In this document: piece after piece, positions 1 through 9,940 of the stretch | Layout: the number at the start of each line of letters is the position of its first letter | Position numbering within the stretch: the first letter of the stretch is position 1 | NCBI GenBank assembly: GCA_003573975.1 | Contig: AP018533.1 | Location: 434,001-498,000 of the forward strand | DNA: 64,000 nucleotides | Reading direction: 5' to 3' | DNA from: Clostridiales bacterium CCNA10 | GTDB lineage: Bacteria > Bacillota > Clostridia > Oscillospirales > Oscillospiraceae | Position numbers and translations under genes: made by a program | Notes under the pieces: generated by a model | Databases searched by the model: none | What the model was told of the DNA's origin: nothing | The model's input: only the letters and a program-made list of their open reading frames with translations

Positions 1-28
1 TGCGCCGGACCTCCGGGGCCCGGCGCAC
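1..28 (-). terminator. Probable terminator of the DUF819 gene
   Basis: An 8-bp perfect inverted repeat (arms 1-8 and 21-28, TGCGCCGG/CCGGCGCA) with a 12-nt loop lies 10 bp past the stop codon of the minus-strand DUF819 gene. A following T-tract would lie outside the window, so it cannot be checked. Confidence 0.5.
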
Positions 29-38
29 CGGTGTCGCA

Positions 39-1232
39 TCAGACGAACATATGAAGGATGGCGCCCATACCCAAACCGAGTAGGTTGCCGATGGCCGCGC
101 CCAGCACGCCCATCAGAACGCCGATGCCGGCGAAGGACGCGTCATAAGCGGTAGCCACAATGGGGGCCGATGCACTGCCGCCGATGTTAGCCAGGGAGGC
201 AGTGGAGACCATGCACAGATCCCAGTGGAAGATCTTGGACAGGATGAACATGACAACCACGTGCAGCACCAGAACCAGCATGCCGTAAACGACCCACATG
301 GGGGCGGACAGCAGATCGGTGACGGAGGCGGTGGAGGCCAGCAGGGAGACAACAGCGTACAGATAGATGTTGGACATCTCCTCCACGGCGGGCAGCTTGC
401 CCAGAGGAGTCATGGCGCAGATCAGGCCCAGTACAGTGACAAACACGGTGGTGCAGGTGCCCTTGTCGAACATATCCAGACCCACGTTGGCCAGACCAGC
501 GTTCATGGCGGCGCCCACAGACTGGGAGATAGCGGAGACCAGCAGGGACAGACCGATCAGGAAGATCCAGTCGCCGGAGGTAGCCTTGCGGGCCTTATCC
601 TTCTCCACCTCAGCGTTGGCGGCGGCGGCGATGGCGTCCAGGCCGGAGGTATTGGCCTTGGTGGCCTTGTTCCACTTGTTGGCATAGCGGACGGCCAGCA
701 GCAGCAGGGCGATCCACACGGAGTAGCACACGGTGTCCAGAGCCAGGGCGCAGCTGTAAGCGCCGCTGTCCACGGGCAGGGCATCCTGCATAGCGGCCAT
801 GTTGGCGGAGCCGCCGACCCAGGAGGCGTACAGAGCGGCCACGGCGGCCCAGGTCTTCTCACCGCCGCCCAGGGGGCCCATAAAGACAGGATAGAACACC
901 AGGAAGCCAAGGCCAAGGGTTAGGGAGCAGCCCAGGAAGATGGCAATCATCCGGCCGCCCAGCTTGGCCAGCTTGCGGAAGTCGCACCGCAGCAGCATGA
1001 CGAAAATCATGGCGTACAGCAGGTTGTTCTTCAAGGCGGAGTAGACCGCGGAGCAGGCGTCCGAGGCGTACAGGCCCATGGTGCAGAAGATCATGTTCAG
1101 CACATAGATCCACACCAGGGGGGGGACCACATTAAAGACCTTCCACTTAGTGTACTTCTCCAGAGCCAGCAGACCGCCGGCCAGGAACATCAGAAATGCG
1201 ATGTAAGTAAAGCCGTTTGTGATGGTAAACAT
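39..1232 (-). CDS. DUF819 family integral membrane protein
   Basis: A 397-residue, almost entirely hydrophobic protein with roughly ten membrane segments. The pattern, including a GGSANMAA stretch near residue 140 and NIGGSASAP near residue 345 in two glycine-rich halves, is that of the DUF819 (YjcL-like) family. No substrate is established for this family; the repeated Gly-rich half-sites are reminiscent of secondary transporters. The ATG start is supported by AGGGAGG eight to nine bases upstream. It stands alone on the minus strand, with its own promoter and an unusually long 5' leader. Identification rests on remembered family sequence, so the family call is fairly sure and the function unknown. 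Confidence 0.85.
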   Translation of the reverse strand: MFTITNGFTYIAFLMFLAGGLLALEKYTKWKVFNVVPPLVWIYVLNMIFCTMGLYASDACSAVYSALKNNLLYAMIFVMLLRCDFRKLAKLGGRMIAIFLGCSLTLGLGFLVFYPVFMGPLGGGEKTWAAVAALYASWVGGSANMAAMQDALPVDSGAYSCALALDTVCYSVWIALLLLAVRYANKWNKATKANTSGLDAIAAAANAEVEKDKARKATSGDWIFLIGLSLLVSAISQSVGAAMNAGLANVGLDMFDKGTCTTVFVTVLGLICAMTPLGKLPAVEEMSNIYLYAVVSLLASTASVTDLLSAPMWVVYGMLVLVLHVVVMFILSKIFHWDLCMVSTASLANIGGSASAPIVATAYDASFAGIGVLMGVLGAAIGNLLGLGMGAILHMFV

Positions 1233-1507
1233 AGTTTTGTTTCCTCCCTATTTCTAGTGATTGGGGATCTGTCTCCCAGCACACGACCCGGGGGACAGTG
1301 GGAAGCGGAGCTTCCCAGTTTTGACACACCTCTCTCTCCTTGAACTTGGGGCGCTGCGCTCTGTCCTCCTTCCAGTTGGTTTTGCATACAAAAAAACCAG
1401 CAAAAACAAGAAGCACGTAAAGACGTACCCTTATTTTGGCTGGATTTTATCTGTGGTGACGGGACGGAAAGGACCCCTCAGACAGCTAAAGCAGCAATTC
1501 ACTTGAT
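1233..1507 (-). other. Long 5' leader of the DUF819 gene
   Basis: About 270 nt separate the predicted start of transcription (near 1508) from the DUF819 start codon. On the transcribed strand the leader holds a small GTACGTCTTTACGTGC hairpin (about 1411-1426) followed by a T-rich run, and a GGGAAGCTCCGCTTCCC hairpin close to the gene. I found no T-box sequence and no riboswitch consensus I recognise. A regulatory RNA is possible but not shown. Confidence 0.35.
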
Positions 1508-1514
1508 AATAGAT

Positions 1515-1542
1515 ATTATAGCAATTTCAACGAAAAAGTCAA
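1515..1542 (-). promoter_or_regulatory. Sigma-A-type promoter for the DUF819 gene
   Basis: Reading the minus strand, TTGACT (1542-1537) and TATAAT (1520-1515) are separated by 16 bp in an AT-rich stretch. It points at the DUF819 gene. Confidence 0.7.
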
Positions 1543-1735
1543 GTGACTTTTGCGCTTGGATGTGGAAAAAGATAATTGGTGATGAAAAACCCCCTTCTAT
1601 ATGGGGATTTAGGCCCTGTCATAATGAAAAAAGTGTGGTGGACAAGCCGACGGGAACCGACAGGAAGTGTGTGGAGGTGGTTTGGACTGTCAATTTGCAC
1701 AAACGATTGATAAGATGAATATTCTTTCATTCTGC

Positions 1736-1765
1736 TTGACGGGTGGACGGACCGCACCGTATAAT
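1736..1765 (+). promoter_or_regulatory. Sigma-A-type promoter for the lipoprotein gene
   Basis: TTGACG (1736-1741) and a perfect TATAAT (1760-1765) are separated by 18 bp, about 70 bp before the lipoprotein start codon. Confidence 0.7.
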
Positions 1766-1834
1766 GGAGCCCACAGAAATGGAGCGGAGCGGCCCAGCCG
1801 TGCGCTCCGAAGCAGAAGGAGGGAGGAGCAGGAT

Positions 1835-2464
1835 ATGGGACAAAAGGCGATCCTGATGGCGGGCCTGCTGACTGTGGCCCTGTCCGCCTGCGGCGGTCCG
1901 TTTTCCATGGAGGAGACTGCGGGAGGCGAGGGCGCGCTCTCCGGCTCACAGGCGTTGCAGAGTGGAGACGGCTCAGCCTGCTCCATGGAGCGGTCCTGTG
2001 CGGTGCTGTATATCGGCGTCGGGAACCAGTTTGCGGAGTATCCGGTGGAGTACACCGGCGAGTTGGATGAGAATGGACAGATCCCGCCGGAGGAGGTGGT
2101 GTCCGCCATGGCCAGCCTCACCGGCTGGAGCCTGGATCTGGCAGAGCCGATCTTTTCCGGAAAGGGCGGGATCACGGTCTCCTTCGCGGATACCTCCGCC
2201 CTGTTTGTCGGCCCTCCGGAGGAACAGAGGGAGGAGTTCCGTGTTTATGACGCCCTCCAGCTGGACCAGACGATTCTGGACAGCCTGAAGAAAACCCTCC
2301 AGTGCTGGGCGGTGGACCCGGAGCTGGGGGACCCAGACCAGGTGGACGTCTGGTTCTGCGGGGCGGAGGGCGGCGACCTGGCCCTCCCCGGCACAGGGGT
2401 GACCATCCCAGCGGCTCAGCCCTATGAGCAGTTCCCACAGCCCGGAGCTGGGGCGGCGCCGTAG
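1835..2464 (+). CDS. Small secreted lipoprotein, possibly GerMN-like
   Basis: A 209-residue protein. The ATG at 1835 follows GGGAGGAG and opens a signal peptide ending in the lipobox LSAC (Cys at about residue 18); the frame continues further upstream but without a ribosome site. The mature part has a low-complexity Gly/Ser linker and then one compact domain with a hydrophobic strand (CAVLYIGV) and a late conserved-looking ILDSLKKTL helix. The size and layout recall GerMN-type domains of spore-former lipoproteins, but I see no diagnostic motif. It has its own promoter and terminator and is monocistronic. Membrane-anchored location is well supported; the function is unknown. Confidence 0.65.
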   Translation: MGQKAILMAGLLTVALSACGGPFSMEETAGGEGALSGSQALQSGDGSACSMERSCAVLYIGVGNQFAEYPVEYTGELDENGQIPPEEVVSAMASLTGWSLDLAEPIFSGKGGITVSFADTSALFVGPPEEQREEFRVYDALQLDQTILDSLKKTLQCWAVDPELGDPDQVDVWFCGAEGGDLALPGTGVTIPAAQPYEQFPQPGAGAAP

Positions 2465-2498
2465 ACCGGCGTCGCCCCAGCTGGGATATGACAAGACG

Positions 2499-2533
2499 GC
2501 AAGAGGCCCCGGCGATCCGCCGGGGCCTCTTGC
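2499..2533 (+). terminator. Strong terminator hairpin after the lipoprotein gene
   Basis: Perfect 15-bp inverted repeat (2499-2513 and 2519-2533) with a GATCC loop, followed by CTGTGTGTGTTG. It separates the lipoprotein gene from the CDF gene. Confidence 0.75.
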
Positions 2534-2736
2534 CTGTGTGTGTTGTAAAAGGAGAGGGAGAAATGGGAGAAATTTTAAGACTTCGTGTTTACATTCATAT
2601 CCTACCCCATAATTAAGGCAAAATCGTGACGATGGTATGAACAGTTTGTAAACAGTTTCACGCAAAACCGCTGCTTTTCTCTCTAAAACATACAGAACTG
2701 ATCCAGAGAGGGCATGGAACTGCCCTGCCTTCCGTC

Positions 2737-2766
2737 TTGACGGAACAACGGGCGGCGTGAGATAAT
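2737..2766 (+). promoter_or_regulatory. Promoter of the CDF transporter gene
   Basis: TTGACG (2737-2742) and GATAAT (2761-2766) with an 18-bp spacer. Transcription would begin near 2773, after the first in-frame TTG at 2770, which supports the later start codon at 2833. Further upstream the octamer AACAGTTT is directly repeated at 2640 and 2651, an 11-bp period. Confidence 0.6.
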
Positions 2767-2832
2767 ATATTGATAAAAGACATAGATCTGCCGGGGCCTG
2801 TTGGCTCCAGCGGAGCAAGGAGGCATTTTGCA

Positions 2833-4011
2833 TTGATCAAGGCATTGACCCGGCGCTGTCTGGGCGGAGCGGACCCCACCGCTCCGGAGGTCCGGCAGCG
2901 GTGCGGAACACTGGCGGGAGGCGTGGGCATCCTGCTGAATACCCTGCTGTGTCTGGGAAAGCTGGGGGCAGGGCTGCTCACTGGCTCCATCGCCGTGGTG
3001 GCGGACGGGCTGAACAACCTGTCGGACGCCGCCTCGTCGGTGATCACGCTGATCGGCTTCCGGCTGGCCGGGCAGGCGGCGGATGAGGAGCACCCCTTCG
3101 GACACGGGCGGATCGAGTACCTCAGCGGCCTGCTGGTGGCCATGGCAATCCTGCTGATGGGCTTTGAGCTGGGGAAGAGCTCCCTGGAAAAGCTGCTCCA
3201 CCCGGAGCAGCTGTCCTTCTCCTGGCTGGCCATTGCCATCCTGGCGGTGTCCATCGGGATGAAAATTTGGATGTTCCACTTTAACCGCGTCCTGGGGGAG
3301 GCCATCTCCTCCCAGGCAATGAAGGCCACGGCGGCCGATTCTCTCTCCGACGCGGTAGCCACCGCCGTGGTGCTGGCCGCCGCCCTGGTGGACCACTTTC
3401 TGGACCTTCAGGTGGACGGCCTGGCCGGCCTGCTGGTGGCCGCGTTTATCCTTAAGACGGGCTGGGAGGCCGCTAAGGACACGCTGGACCCCCTGCTGGG
3501 CCGGGCCATGGATCCGGAGCTGGCGGCAGACATCGACAAGCTGGTGCTGTCCCACCCCAACATCCTGGGCATCCACGACCTGGTTTATCACGACTACGGA
3601 CCCGGCCGGGCCATGATGTCCTTCCACGCGGAGGTCCCGGCGGACACCGATCTGCTGGAGATGCACGACATCATCGACCACATCGAGCGGGAGCTGAAGG
3701 CCAAGCACCACATTGAGACGGTGATCCACACCGACCCAGTGGTCAATGATGAGCGCACCAACGCCCTGCGGGAGCAGGTGGAGGCGGCGGCCAAGGCGCT
3801 GGATCCGGCCCTGTCTATCCACGACCTGCGGATCACCGCCGGCCCATACCACACCAACGTGCTGTTTGATGTGATGGTACCCTACGGCTTCCGCCTGACC
3901 GACGCCCAGGTGACCCGGGAGCTGCGGCAGGCGGTGGAGGCGCTGTCGGAGAAGTATTCCGCGGTGATCCAGGTGGACCACTCCTATGTGGAGCGGCGGG
4001 AGGACGTCTGA
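2833..4011 (+). CDS. Cation diffusion facilitator (CDF) family metal exporter
   Basis: A 392-residue inner-membrane protein of the CDF/ZitB-FieF family, which exports divalent metals such as Zn2+, Fe2+, Mn2+ or Co2+ in exchange for protons. The membrane part carries the family signature with Asp/Asn ligands (ADGLNNLSD) and the HPFGHGRIEY motif of the Fe/Zn/Mn group. A second Asp pair (ATAADSLSDA) fits the transport site. The last 180 residues form a soluble ferredoxin-like domain rich in His and Asp (LEMHDIIDHIE). The start is a TTG with AAGGAGG nine bases upstream; an earlier in-frame TTG at 2770 overlaps the promoter. Which metal is carried cannot be told from the sequence. Confidence 0.9.
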   Translation: MIKALTRRCLGGADPTAPEVRQRCGTLAGGVGILLNTLLCLGKLGAGLLTGSIAVVADGLNNLSDAASSVITLIGFRLAGQAADEEHPFGHGRIEYLSGLLVAMAILLMGFELGKSSLEKLLHPEQLSFSWLAIAILAVSIGMKIWMFHFNRVLGEAISSQAMKATAADSLSDAVATAVVLAAALVDHFLDLQVDGLAGLLVAAFILKTGWEAAKDTLDPLLGRAMDPELAADIDKLVLSHPNILGIHDLVYHDYGPGRAMMSFHAEVPADTDLLEMHDIIDHIERELKAKHHIETVIHTDPVVNDERTNALREQVEAAAKALDPALSIHDLRITAGPYHTNVLFDVMVPYGFRLTDAQVTRELRQAVEALSEKYSAVIQVDHSYVERREDV

Positions 4012-4020
4012 CGGGGGATA

Positions 4021-4063
4021 TTTACAAATTATTCACCCCAAACGCGGGGATCCCGTCTATAAT
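4021..4063 (+). promoter_or_regulatory. Promoter with Pho-box-like direct repeats before the two-component system
   Basis: A perfect TATAAT (4058-4063) lacks a good -35 at normal spacing. Instead two hexamers, TTTACA (4021-4026) and TTCACC (4032-4037), lie five bases apart (11-bp period). This is the spacing of tandem sites for OmpR/PhoB-type activators (Bacillus Pho boxes are TT(A/C/T)ACA repeats spaced by five). Autoactivation by the downstream regulator is an inference. Confidence 0.5.
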
Positions 4064-4137
4064 AGAGGAGAAGATCCGGGTGGGAGGGGCAGAATGCGCC
4101 CGCCCGGGCCACCAATGAAAAAATGGAGGGTTTCACC

Positions 4138-4839
4138 ATGTCCCAGAAGGTGCTTATTGTAGAGGATGACAGTAATATCGCAGAGCTGCTCCATCTCTAT
4201 CTGGAGAAGGAGGGGTTTGAGACCAAAGTAGCCAAGGACGGCGGAAAGGGTGTGGAGTATTTCCGCTCCTTCCAGCCGAACCTGGTGCTGCTGGACATCA
4301 TGCTGCCCATTATGGATGGCTGGACCGTGCTGAAAAAGATCCGGGAGGAGTCTGCGGCCCCGGTCATCATGCTCACCGCCAAGGGGGAGACCGAAGACAA
4401 GGTGACCGGCCTGGAGGGGGGCGCGGACGACTACATTGTCAAGCCCTTCGAGATGAAGGAGGTCCTGGCCCGCATCCACGCGGTGCTCCGCCGCACCGGC
4501 CAGGAGGAGGAGCAGGGAGATCAGAAGCTGTCCTTTGATAAGCTGGTCATCAACCTGGACTCCTATGAGCTGCTGGTGGACGGCAAGCGGGTGGATACGC
4601 CCCCTAAGGAGCTGGAGCTGCTCTATCATCTGGCCTCTGCGCCCAACCGGGTGTTTACCCGGAACCAGCTGCTGGACGAGGTGTGGGGCTTCGACTACTT
4701 CGGCGACTCCCGGACGGTGGACGTCCACATCAAGCGCCTGCGGGAGAAGCTGGAGGGGGTCAGCGACCAGTGGCGGCTCAAGACCGTGTGGGGCGTGGGC
4801 TATAAATTTGAGGTGGCCCCCGCCAACGGGGCCGGCTGA
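4138..4839 (+). CDS. OmpR/PhoB-family response regulator
   Basis: A 233-residue DNA-binding response regulator. The receiver domain (about residues 1-118) has the acidic pair D10-D11, the phospho-acceptor D53 in LLDIMLP, and the KPF lysine near residue 103. A winged-helix OmpR-type effector domain follows (about 130-230, ending in the DVHIKRLREKL recognition helix and a VWGVGYKF wing). The ATG at 4138 has GGAGGG seven bases upstream; the in-frame ATG at 4123 has no ribosome site. It is followed 20 bp later by its sensor kinase and then by an HtrA-like protease. That arrangement suggests an envelope-stress or phosphate-type circuit; the signal is not known. Confidence 0.93.
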   Translation: MSQKVLIVEDDSNIAELLHLYLEKEGFETKVAKDGGKGVEYFRSFQPNLVLLDIMLPIMDGWTVLKKIREESAAPVIMLTAKGETEDKVTGLEGGADDYIVKPFEMKEVLARIHAVLRRTGQEEEQGDQKLSFDKLVINLDSYELLVDGKRVDTPPKELELLYHLASAPNRVFTRNQLLDEVWGFDYFGDSRTVDVHIKRLREKLEGVSDQWRLKTVWGVGYKFEVAPANGAG

Positions 4840-4859
4840 GAAAAAGAGGGGGGATTCCC

Positions 4860-6302
4860 TTGAAAAGCCTGTACAAGCGGGAATTGACCATGATGGTGGG
4901 CATCGTCGCCCTGTCCTTTACCCTGTTGTCCACCGCGTTCATGCTGCTGTCCTACCGGTACATCATCTCAGAGACCCGGGACCGGCTGGAGCGGAACGCG
5001 GGCTATATCGCCGCGGCCACCAGCGACTATTTGCAAAATGTGGACAGCCTCAGCCTGCTGGACGGGATCAAATGGACTTTGTACCAGAGCACCATGGAGA
5101 CGGTCTCCGCGGTCTCAGAGGCCTCGGTGATCGTTACCAACACCCAGGGGGAGATCCTGTACGCCACGGACAGCGACCTCTACCACAAGCAGATCCCGGA
5201 CCGGGTAGTCCAGCAGATCCTCCAGCAGGGGCACTACAACGGCATCACCAATCTGGGGGGGGTCTATGGGGCCAACCGCTATATCGCGGGACTGCCGGTG
5301 CAGACCAAGCTGACCCCCACGCTGGCCGCCAACCTGGGGCTGGTCCTGGTGTCGGGGGACACCAGCGGCCTTTCAGAGATGTGGCGGGCCACGGCCACCA
5401 TCTTCTTCTTTGCAGCGGTGGTGGTGCTGCTCATCGCGGTGATCGCCAGCTCCATCACTTCGGCCCACCAGACCCGCCCCCTCACCGAGATGGCGGAGGC
5501 CGCCCGGAAGTTCGGGCGGGGTGAGTTTGACGTGCGGGTCAACAGCTATAAGGACCGCTGCGACGAGATCGGGGAGCTTGCGGAGGCGTTCAACTTCATG
5601 GCCAACTCCCTGGAGAAGGTGGAGAGCCAGCGGGCTGATTTCATCGCCAACGTCTCTCACGAGCTTAAGACCCCCATGACCACCATCGCCGGCTTTGCCG
5701 AGGGCATCCTGGATGGCACGATCCCGCCGGAGAAGGAGGGGGAGGCGCTGAATGTGGTGGTGTCCGAGACCCGGCGGCTGTCCCGCCTGGTCCGGAGGAT
5801 GCTGGACCTATCCAGGCTCAACGCCCTGACGGAGACGGTCACCGCTCAGGAGCAGTTTGACATCATAGAGGTCATGTCCCGGGTGCTGGTCAGCCTGGAG
5901 GGGAGGATCACCGGCCGGGGCCTGGATGTGGACGCTCAGTTCCCGGAGGATCCGATCATGGTGTGGGGCGACCCGGACGCGGTGACCCAGGTGTGCTATA
6001 ACCTGCTGGACAATGCGGCGAAGTTTGCTGCCCAAGGGACGGACATCACAGTCCAGATCACAAAAAAGGACGGAAAGGCCCTTGTCACCGTACGCAATCT
6101 GGGGGCAACCATCCCGCCGGACGAGCTGCCACTCCTCTTTGAACGCTTCCACAAGGCGGATTACTCCCGCAGCGTGGACCGGGAGGGTGTGGGCCTGGGC
6201 CTATATATCGTCAAAACCATTTTGGGCAATTTGAAGGAAAATATCACCGCCACCAGCGAGGATGGGGTGACTCAGTTCACCTTCACCCTGACGCTGGCGT
6301 GA
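4860..6302 (+). CDS. Membrane sensor histidine kinase
   Basis: A 480-residue kinase that would phosphorylate the response regulator just upstream. Order of parts: membrane segment 8-32, an extracellular sensing domain of about 140 residues, a second membrane segment (about 180-202), HAMP linker (203-255), and the HisKA dimerisation helix with phospho-acceptor His267 in NVSHELKTP. The ATPase domain follows, with the N-box NLLDNAAKF and G-box EGVGLGLYIV. The start codon is TTG with GAGGGGGG six bases upstream. No PAS domain is evident, unlike classical PhoR. Complete. Confidence 0.93.
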   Translation: MKSLYKRELTMMVGIVALSFTLLSTAFMLLSYRYIISETRDRLERNAGYIAAATSDYLQNVDSLSLLDGIKWTLYQSTMETVSAVSEASVIVTNTQGEILYATDSDLYHKQIPDRVVQQILQQGHYNGITNLGGVYGANRYIAGLPVQTKLTPTLAANLGLVLVSGDTSGLSEMWRATATIFFFAAVVVLLIAVIASSITSAHQTRPLTEMAEAARKFGRGEFDVRVNSYKDRCDEIGELAEAFNFMANSLEKVESQRADFIANVSHELKTPMTTIAGFAEGILDGTIPPEKEGEALNVVVSETRRLSRLVRRMLDLSRLNALTETVTAQEQFDIIEVMSRVLVSLEGRITGRGLDVDAQFPEDPIMVWGDPDAVTQVCYNLLDNAAKFAAQGTDITVQITKKDGKALVTVRNLGATIPPDELPLLFERFHKADYSRSVDREGVGLGLYIVKTILGNLKENITATSEDGVTQFTFTLTLA

Positions 6303-6323
6303 CGGCCGGCTGAGACCGGAGAG

Positions 6324-7544
6324 ATGGGAAGTGCCGTTATGAAGGAACAGCCGAACGACCTCTGGAGGGGAGGCCCCTGGGAGCAGCCCTCCCCCTCCTT
6401 CCCAACCCCGCCGCCGGTGGTGGTCCCAGCCCGGCGCCCGCCGGTCCTCAGGGTCCGGCGCCGCCGCCGCACCCTGCTGCCATTTTTGGCTTTGTTCCTG
6501 CTGGTGGTGGGCCTGTCCCTGGGAACGGTGGCGGTGCGCTGGCTGCTCCCCTGGGATGATGAGCCTCTGACCCCGCATCTGTCCGAACAGGAGGAGCGGG
6601 ACCCCTTTGCCGCTCTGGAGCGGGCGGAGACGGGGACCGGCGTCCAGGTGCAGATCTCCCAGCGGGAGGGGGAGGTTATGGACGCGGTGGAGATTTATGA
6701 AAAGTGCGTCCCCTCCGTCGTCTCGATCCAAGCCGATGGGGAGGGGGAGTACAGCACCGGGACTGGTGTGGTGATGAGCGCGGACGGATACATTCTCACC
6801 AATGCCCATGTGGTGGCAGACAGCCTGCGGATGTCGGTGCTCCTGTCCGACGGGCGGGTGATGGAGGCCCGATTGGTGGGGGCGGACGCCGGGGAGGACC
6901 TGGCTGTGCTGAAGGTGGAGGCCAGTGGCCTGACGCCGGCAGAATTTGGTGACTCGGACCGGCTGCGCTGCGGTGAGATGGTGGTGGCCATCGGGGATCC
7001 TCTGGGCTACCGCACCTCTATCACTCAGGGGATCGTCTCTGCCCTCAACCGCACAGTGCCGGTGGATGGTGTGGAACTTCAGGTTATCCAGACCAGCGCG
7101 CCCATCAACTTTGGAAACTCCGGCGGGGCCCTCATCAACGACCGGGGACAGGTGGTGGGCATTACCACGCTGAAAGTGGTGGCCCAGGACAGCACCGTGG
7201 AGGGGCTGGGCTTTGCCATCCCCATGCAGAAGGTGAAGGAGGTGGCGGACTGGCTCATTGCCGGGCAGCCCGCCATGGGCTTCACGGTGGATTTCAGTGG
7301 CGGCAGCCTGCGGGTGGCCGCCTTGGAGGAGAACAGCAGCGCCGGCCGCGCCGGATTGCAGGTAGACGATGTGCTCCTGTCCCTCAATGGGGCGCCTCTG
7401 CCCGCCATCCAGGAGCTGCGCCAGGTGAAAAATACCCTGATTCCGGGGGAGACTGCTACCCTGATGGTGCGCCGGGGCGGGGAGGAGCGGAACATCACTT
7501 TCTCCGTGCAGTGTGAGGCGGATTTCCCGGACCGGACGGCATAG
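6324..7544 (+). CDS. HtrA/DegP-like membrane-anchored serine protease
   Basis: A 406-residue trypsin-like protease with a PDZ domain, of the HtrA/DegS type that degrades misfolded envelope proteins. A Pro/Arg-rich cytoplasmic tail precedes one membrane segment (about 51-74). The catalytic triad is visible: His162 in TNAHVV, Asp192 in EDLAVLKV, and Ser266 in GNSGGAL. The residue before GNSGG is Phe where most family members have Pro (INPGNSGG). The PDZ domain occupies about 310-400. It starts 21 bp after the histidine kinase, so it is probably co-transcribed with the two-component genes and may be their target. An internal ATG at 6339 is an alternative start. Confidence 0.92.
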   Translation: MGSAVMKEQPNDLWRGGPWEQPSPSFPTPPPVVVPARRPPVLRVRRRRRTLLPFLALFLLVVGLSLGTVAVRWLLPWDDEPLTPHLSEQEERDPFAALERAETGTGVQVQISQREGEVMDAVEIYEKCVPSVVSIQADGEGEYSTGTGVVMSADGYILTNAHVVADSLRMSVLLSDGRVMEARLVGADAGEDLAVLKVEASGLTPAEFGDSDRLRCGEMVVAIGDPLGYRTSITQGIVSALNRTVPVDGVELQVIQTSAPINFGNSGGALINDRGQVVGITTLKVVAQDSTVEGLGFAIPMQKVKEVADWLIAGQPAMGFTVDFSGGSLRVAALEENSSAGRAGLQVDDVLLSLNGAPLPAIQELRQVKNTLIPGETATLMVRRGGEERNITFSVQCEADFPDRTA

Positions 7545-7554
7545 CAAAGAATCG

Positions 7555-7600
7555 AAAACGCGCCGCGCCACAGAACATTTTCTGTGGCGCGGCGCGTTTT
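7555..7600. terminator. Bidirectional terminator between convergent genes
   Basis: A perfect 21-bp inverted repeat (7555-7575 and 7580-7600) with a four-base loop. It is bounded by AAAA and TTTT, so it serves as a T-tailed terminator in both directions. It lies between the protease gene and the convergent regulator gene. Confidence 0.9.
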
Positions 7601-7606
7601 GCTATA

Positions 7607-8308
7607 TCAGGGCTGGCCGCTGTTTTGCTGAAGCTTCAAAGAGAGACTGATCTTTTTTTGGGCGTTTTCCAGGTGGGAGTTCAGCAGGTGGCGGACCTGG
7701 TCCACATTACCCGCCTTCATGGACTCGTAGATTGCGCGGTGCTCCAGAATGCCGTTGATGGTCTGGATCCGCGGCTGCTTCCCAAAGAGATAGGTCGCAT
7801 AGGAATGGGAATTCAAATTTTTATAGACCCGAATCGCTGTGCGATTCCCGCTGGCGAGGATGATGAGTTCATGGAACTGCTGGTCGATCTCGTATGTTTC
7901 AAAATACTCCTCAGCAGTGCCGTAGTACTGGACCAGCTCCATATTTTTTTGGAGGTTGTCCTCAAAGCGCTTCTGGAGCTGAGGGGTGTTTTGGACTGCC
8001 ACGGTGGCTTGTGGTGCAAAGCTGACCTCCATGATCAGGCGCAGCTCAAATATCTCATCCAGCTCGGACCAGTTGAAAGGCCGTACCCGGCAGCCCTTGC
8101 GGGGGATATTCTCCACAAGCCCCTCCGCCATCAGGCGGTTGAGGGCCTGTTTGATAGGTGTGGGGCTGACCCCATAGCGGGTGCAGAGATCGCTGAGGTT
8201 GATCTTTTGCCCGGCGGGCAGATATTCCTCGATGATGTCTTTTCGGATGTTGTGATAAGCCACATCCACCAGTGTGTTGCTGGAAACGAGATGCGTACCG
8301 CTGTTCAT
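7607..8308 (-). CDS. GntR-family regulator, FadR/FCD subgroup (regulator 1)
   Basis: A 233-residue transcription factor. The N-terminal winged helix-turn-helix (about residues 10-75) contains INLSDLCTRYGVSPTPIKQ, typical of GntR proteins. The C-terminal helical FCD ligand domain (about 85-220) has the ELRLIMEV helix that starts this fold. FCD members commonly bind sugar acids or other organic acids, which fits the position at the edge of the sugar-acid locus. The ATG at 8308 has AGGGGGAAA upstream; 35 further in-frame codons extend to 8413 without a ribosome site. It has its own promoter and lies after gnd on the same strand. It is the best candidate to bind the palindromes near 10.97 and 11.5 kb. 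Confidence 0.9.
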   Translation of the reverse strand: MNSGTHLVSSNTLVDVAYHNIRKDIIEEYLPAGQKINLSDLCTRYGVSPTPIKQALNRLMAEGLVENIPRKGCRVRPFNWSELDEIFELRLIMEVSFAPQATVAVQNTPQLQKRFEDNLQKNMELVQYYGTAEEYFETYEIDQQFHELIILASGNRTAIRVYKNLNSHSYATYLFGKQPRIQTINGILEHRAIYESMKAGNVDQVRHLLNSHLENAQKKISLSLKLQQNSGQP

Positions 8309-8460
8309 GGATGATTTCCCCCTGTTAAAGTGGCTGAATCCGCTGTGACCGCCTGGGCCGGGAGACACCTTGGCCCCACACAAAATGGGGCAAGAAGGAA
8401 ATGGGTGAACCATTTGGCTGCGGTCCAGTGGGGCGGCGTAGGATGTTTTGACTTGAATCT

Positions 8461-8489
8461 ATTATAGATGGCGCCCGCCCCAAAGGCAA
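8461..8489 (-). promoter_or_regulatory. Promoter of GntR regulator 1
   Basis: On the minus strand TTGCCT (8489-8484) and a perfect TATAAT (8466-8461) with a 17-bp spacer, leaving a leader of about 150 nt before the regulator. A TTGAAT half-site lies just downstream (8452-8457 on the plus strand). Confidence 0.6.
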
Positions 8490-8496
8490 GAGGCGG

Positions 8497-9900
<1,404 letters not shown>

Positions 9901-9940
9901 AACATACACTCCCCCATTTACTTGATCCATCAGATGAGAT

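Noticed and set aside
225-923. A 232-codon plus-strand frame rich in His, Gly and Gln
   Set aside because: It is the reverse shadow of the DUF819 gene. Its composition is that of complementary GC-rich codons and it has no ribosome site.
1233-1507. T-box riboswitch in the DUF819 leader
   Set aside because: No T-box core sequence and no specifier-loop layout could be found on the transcribed strand.
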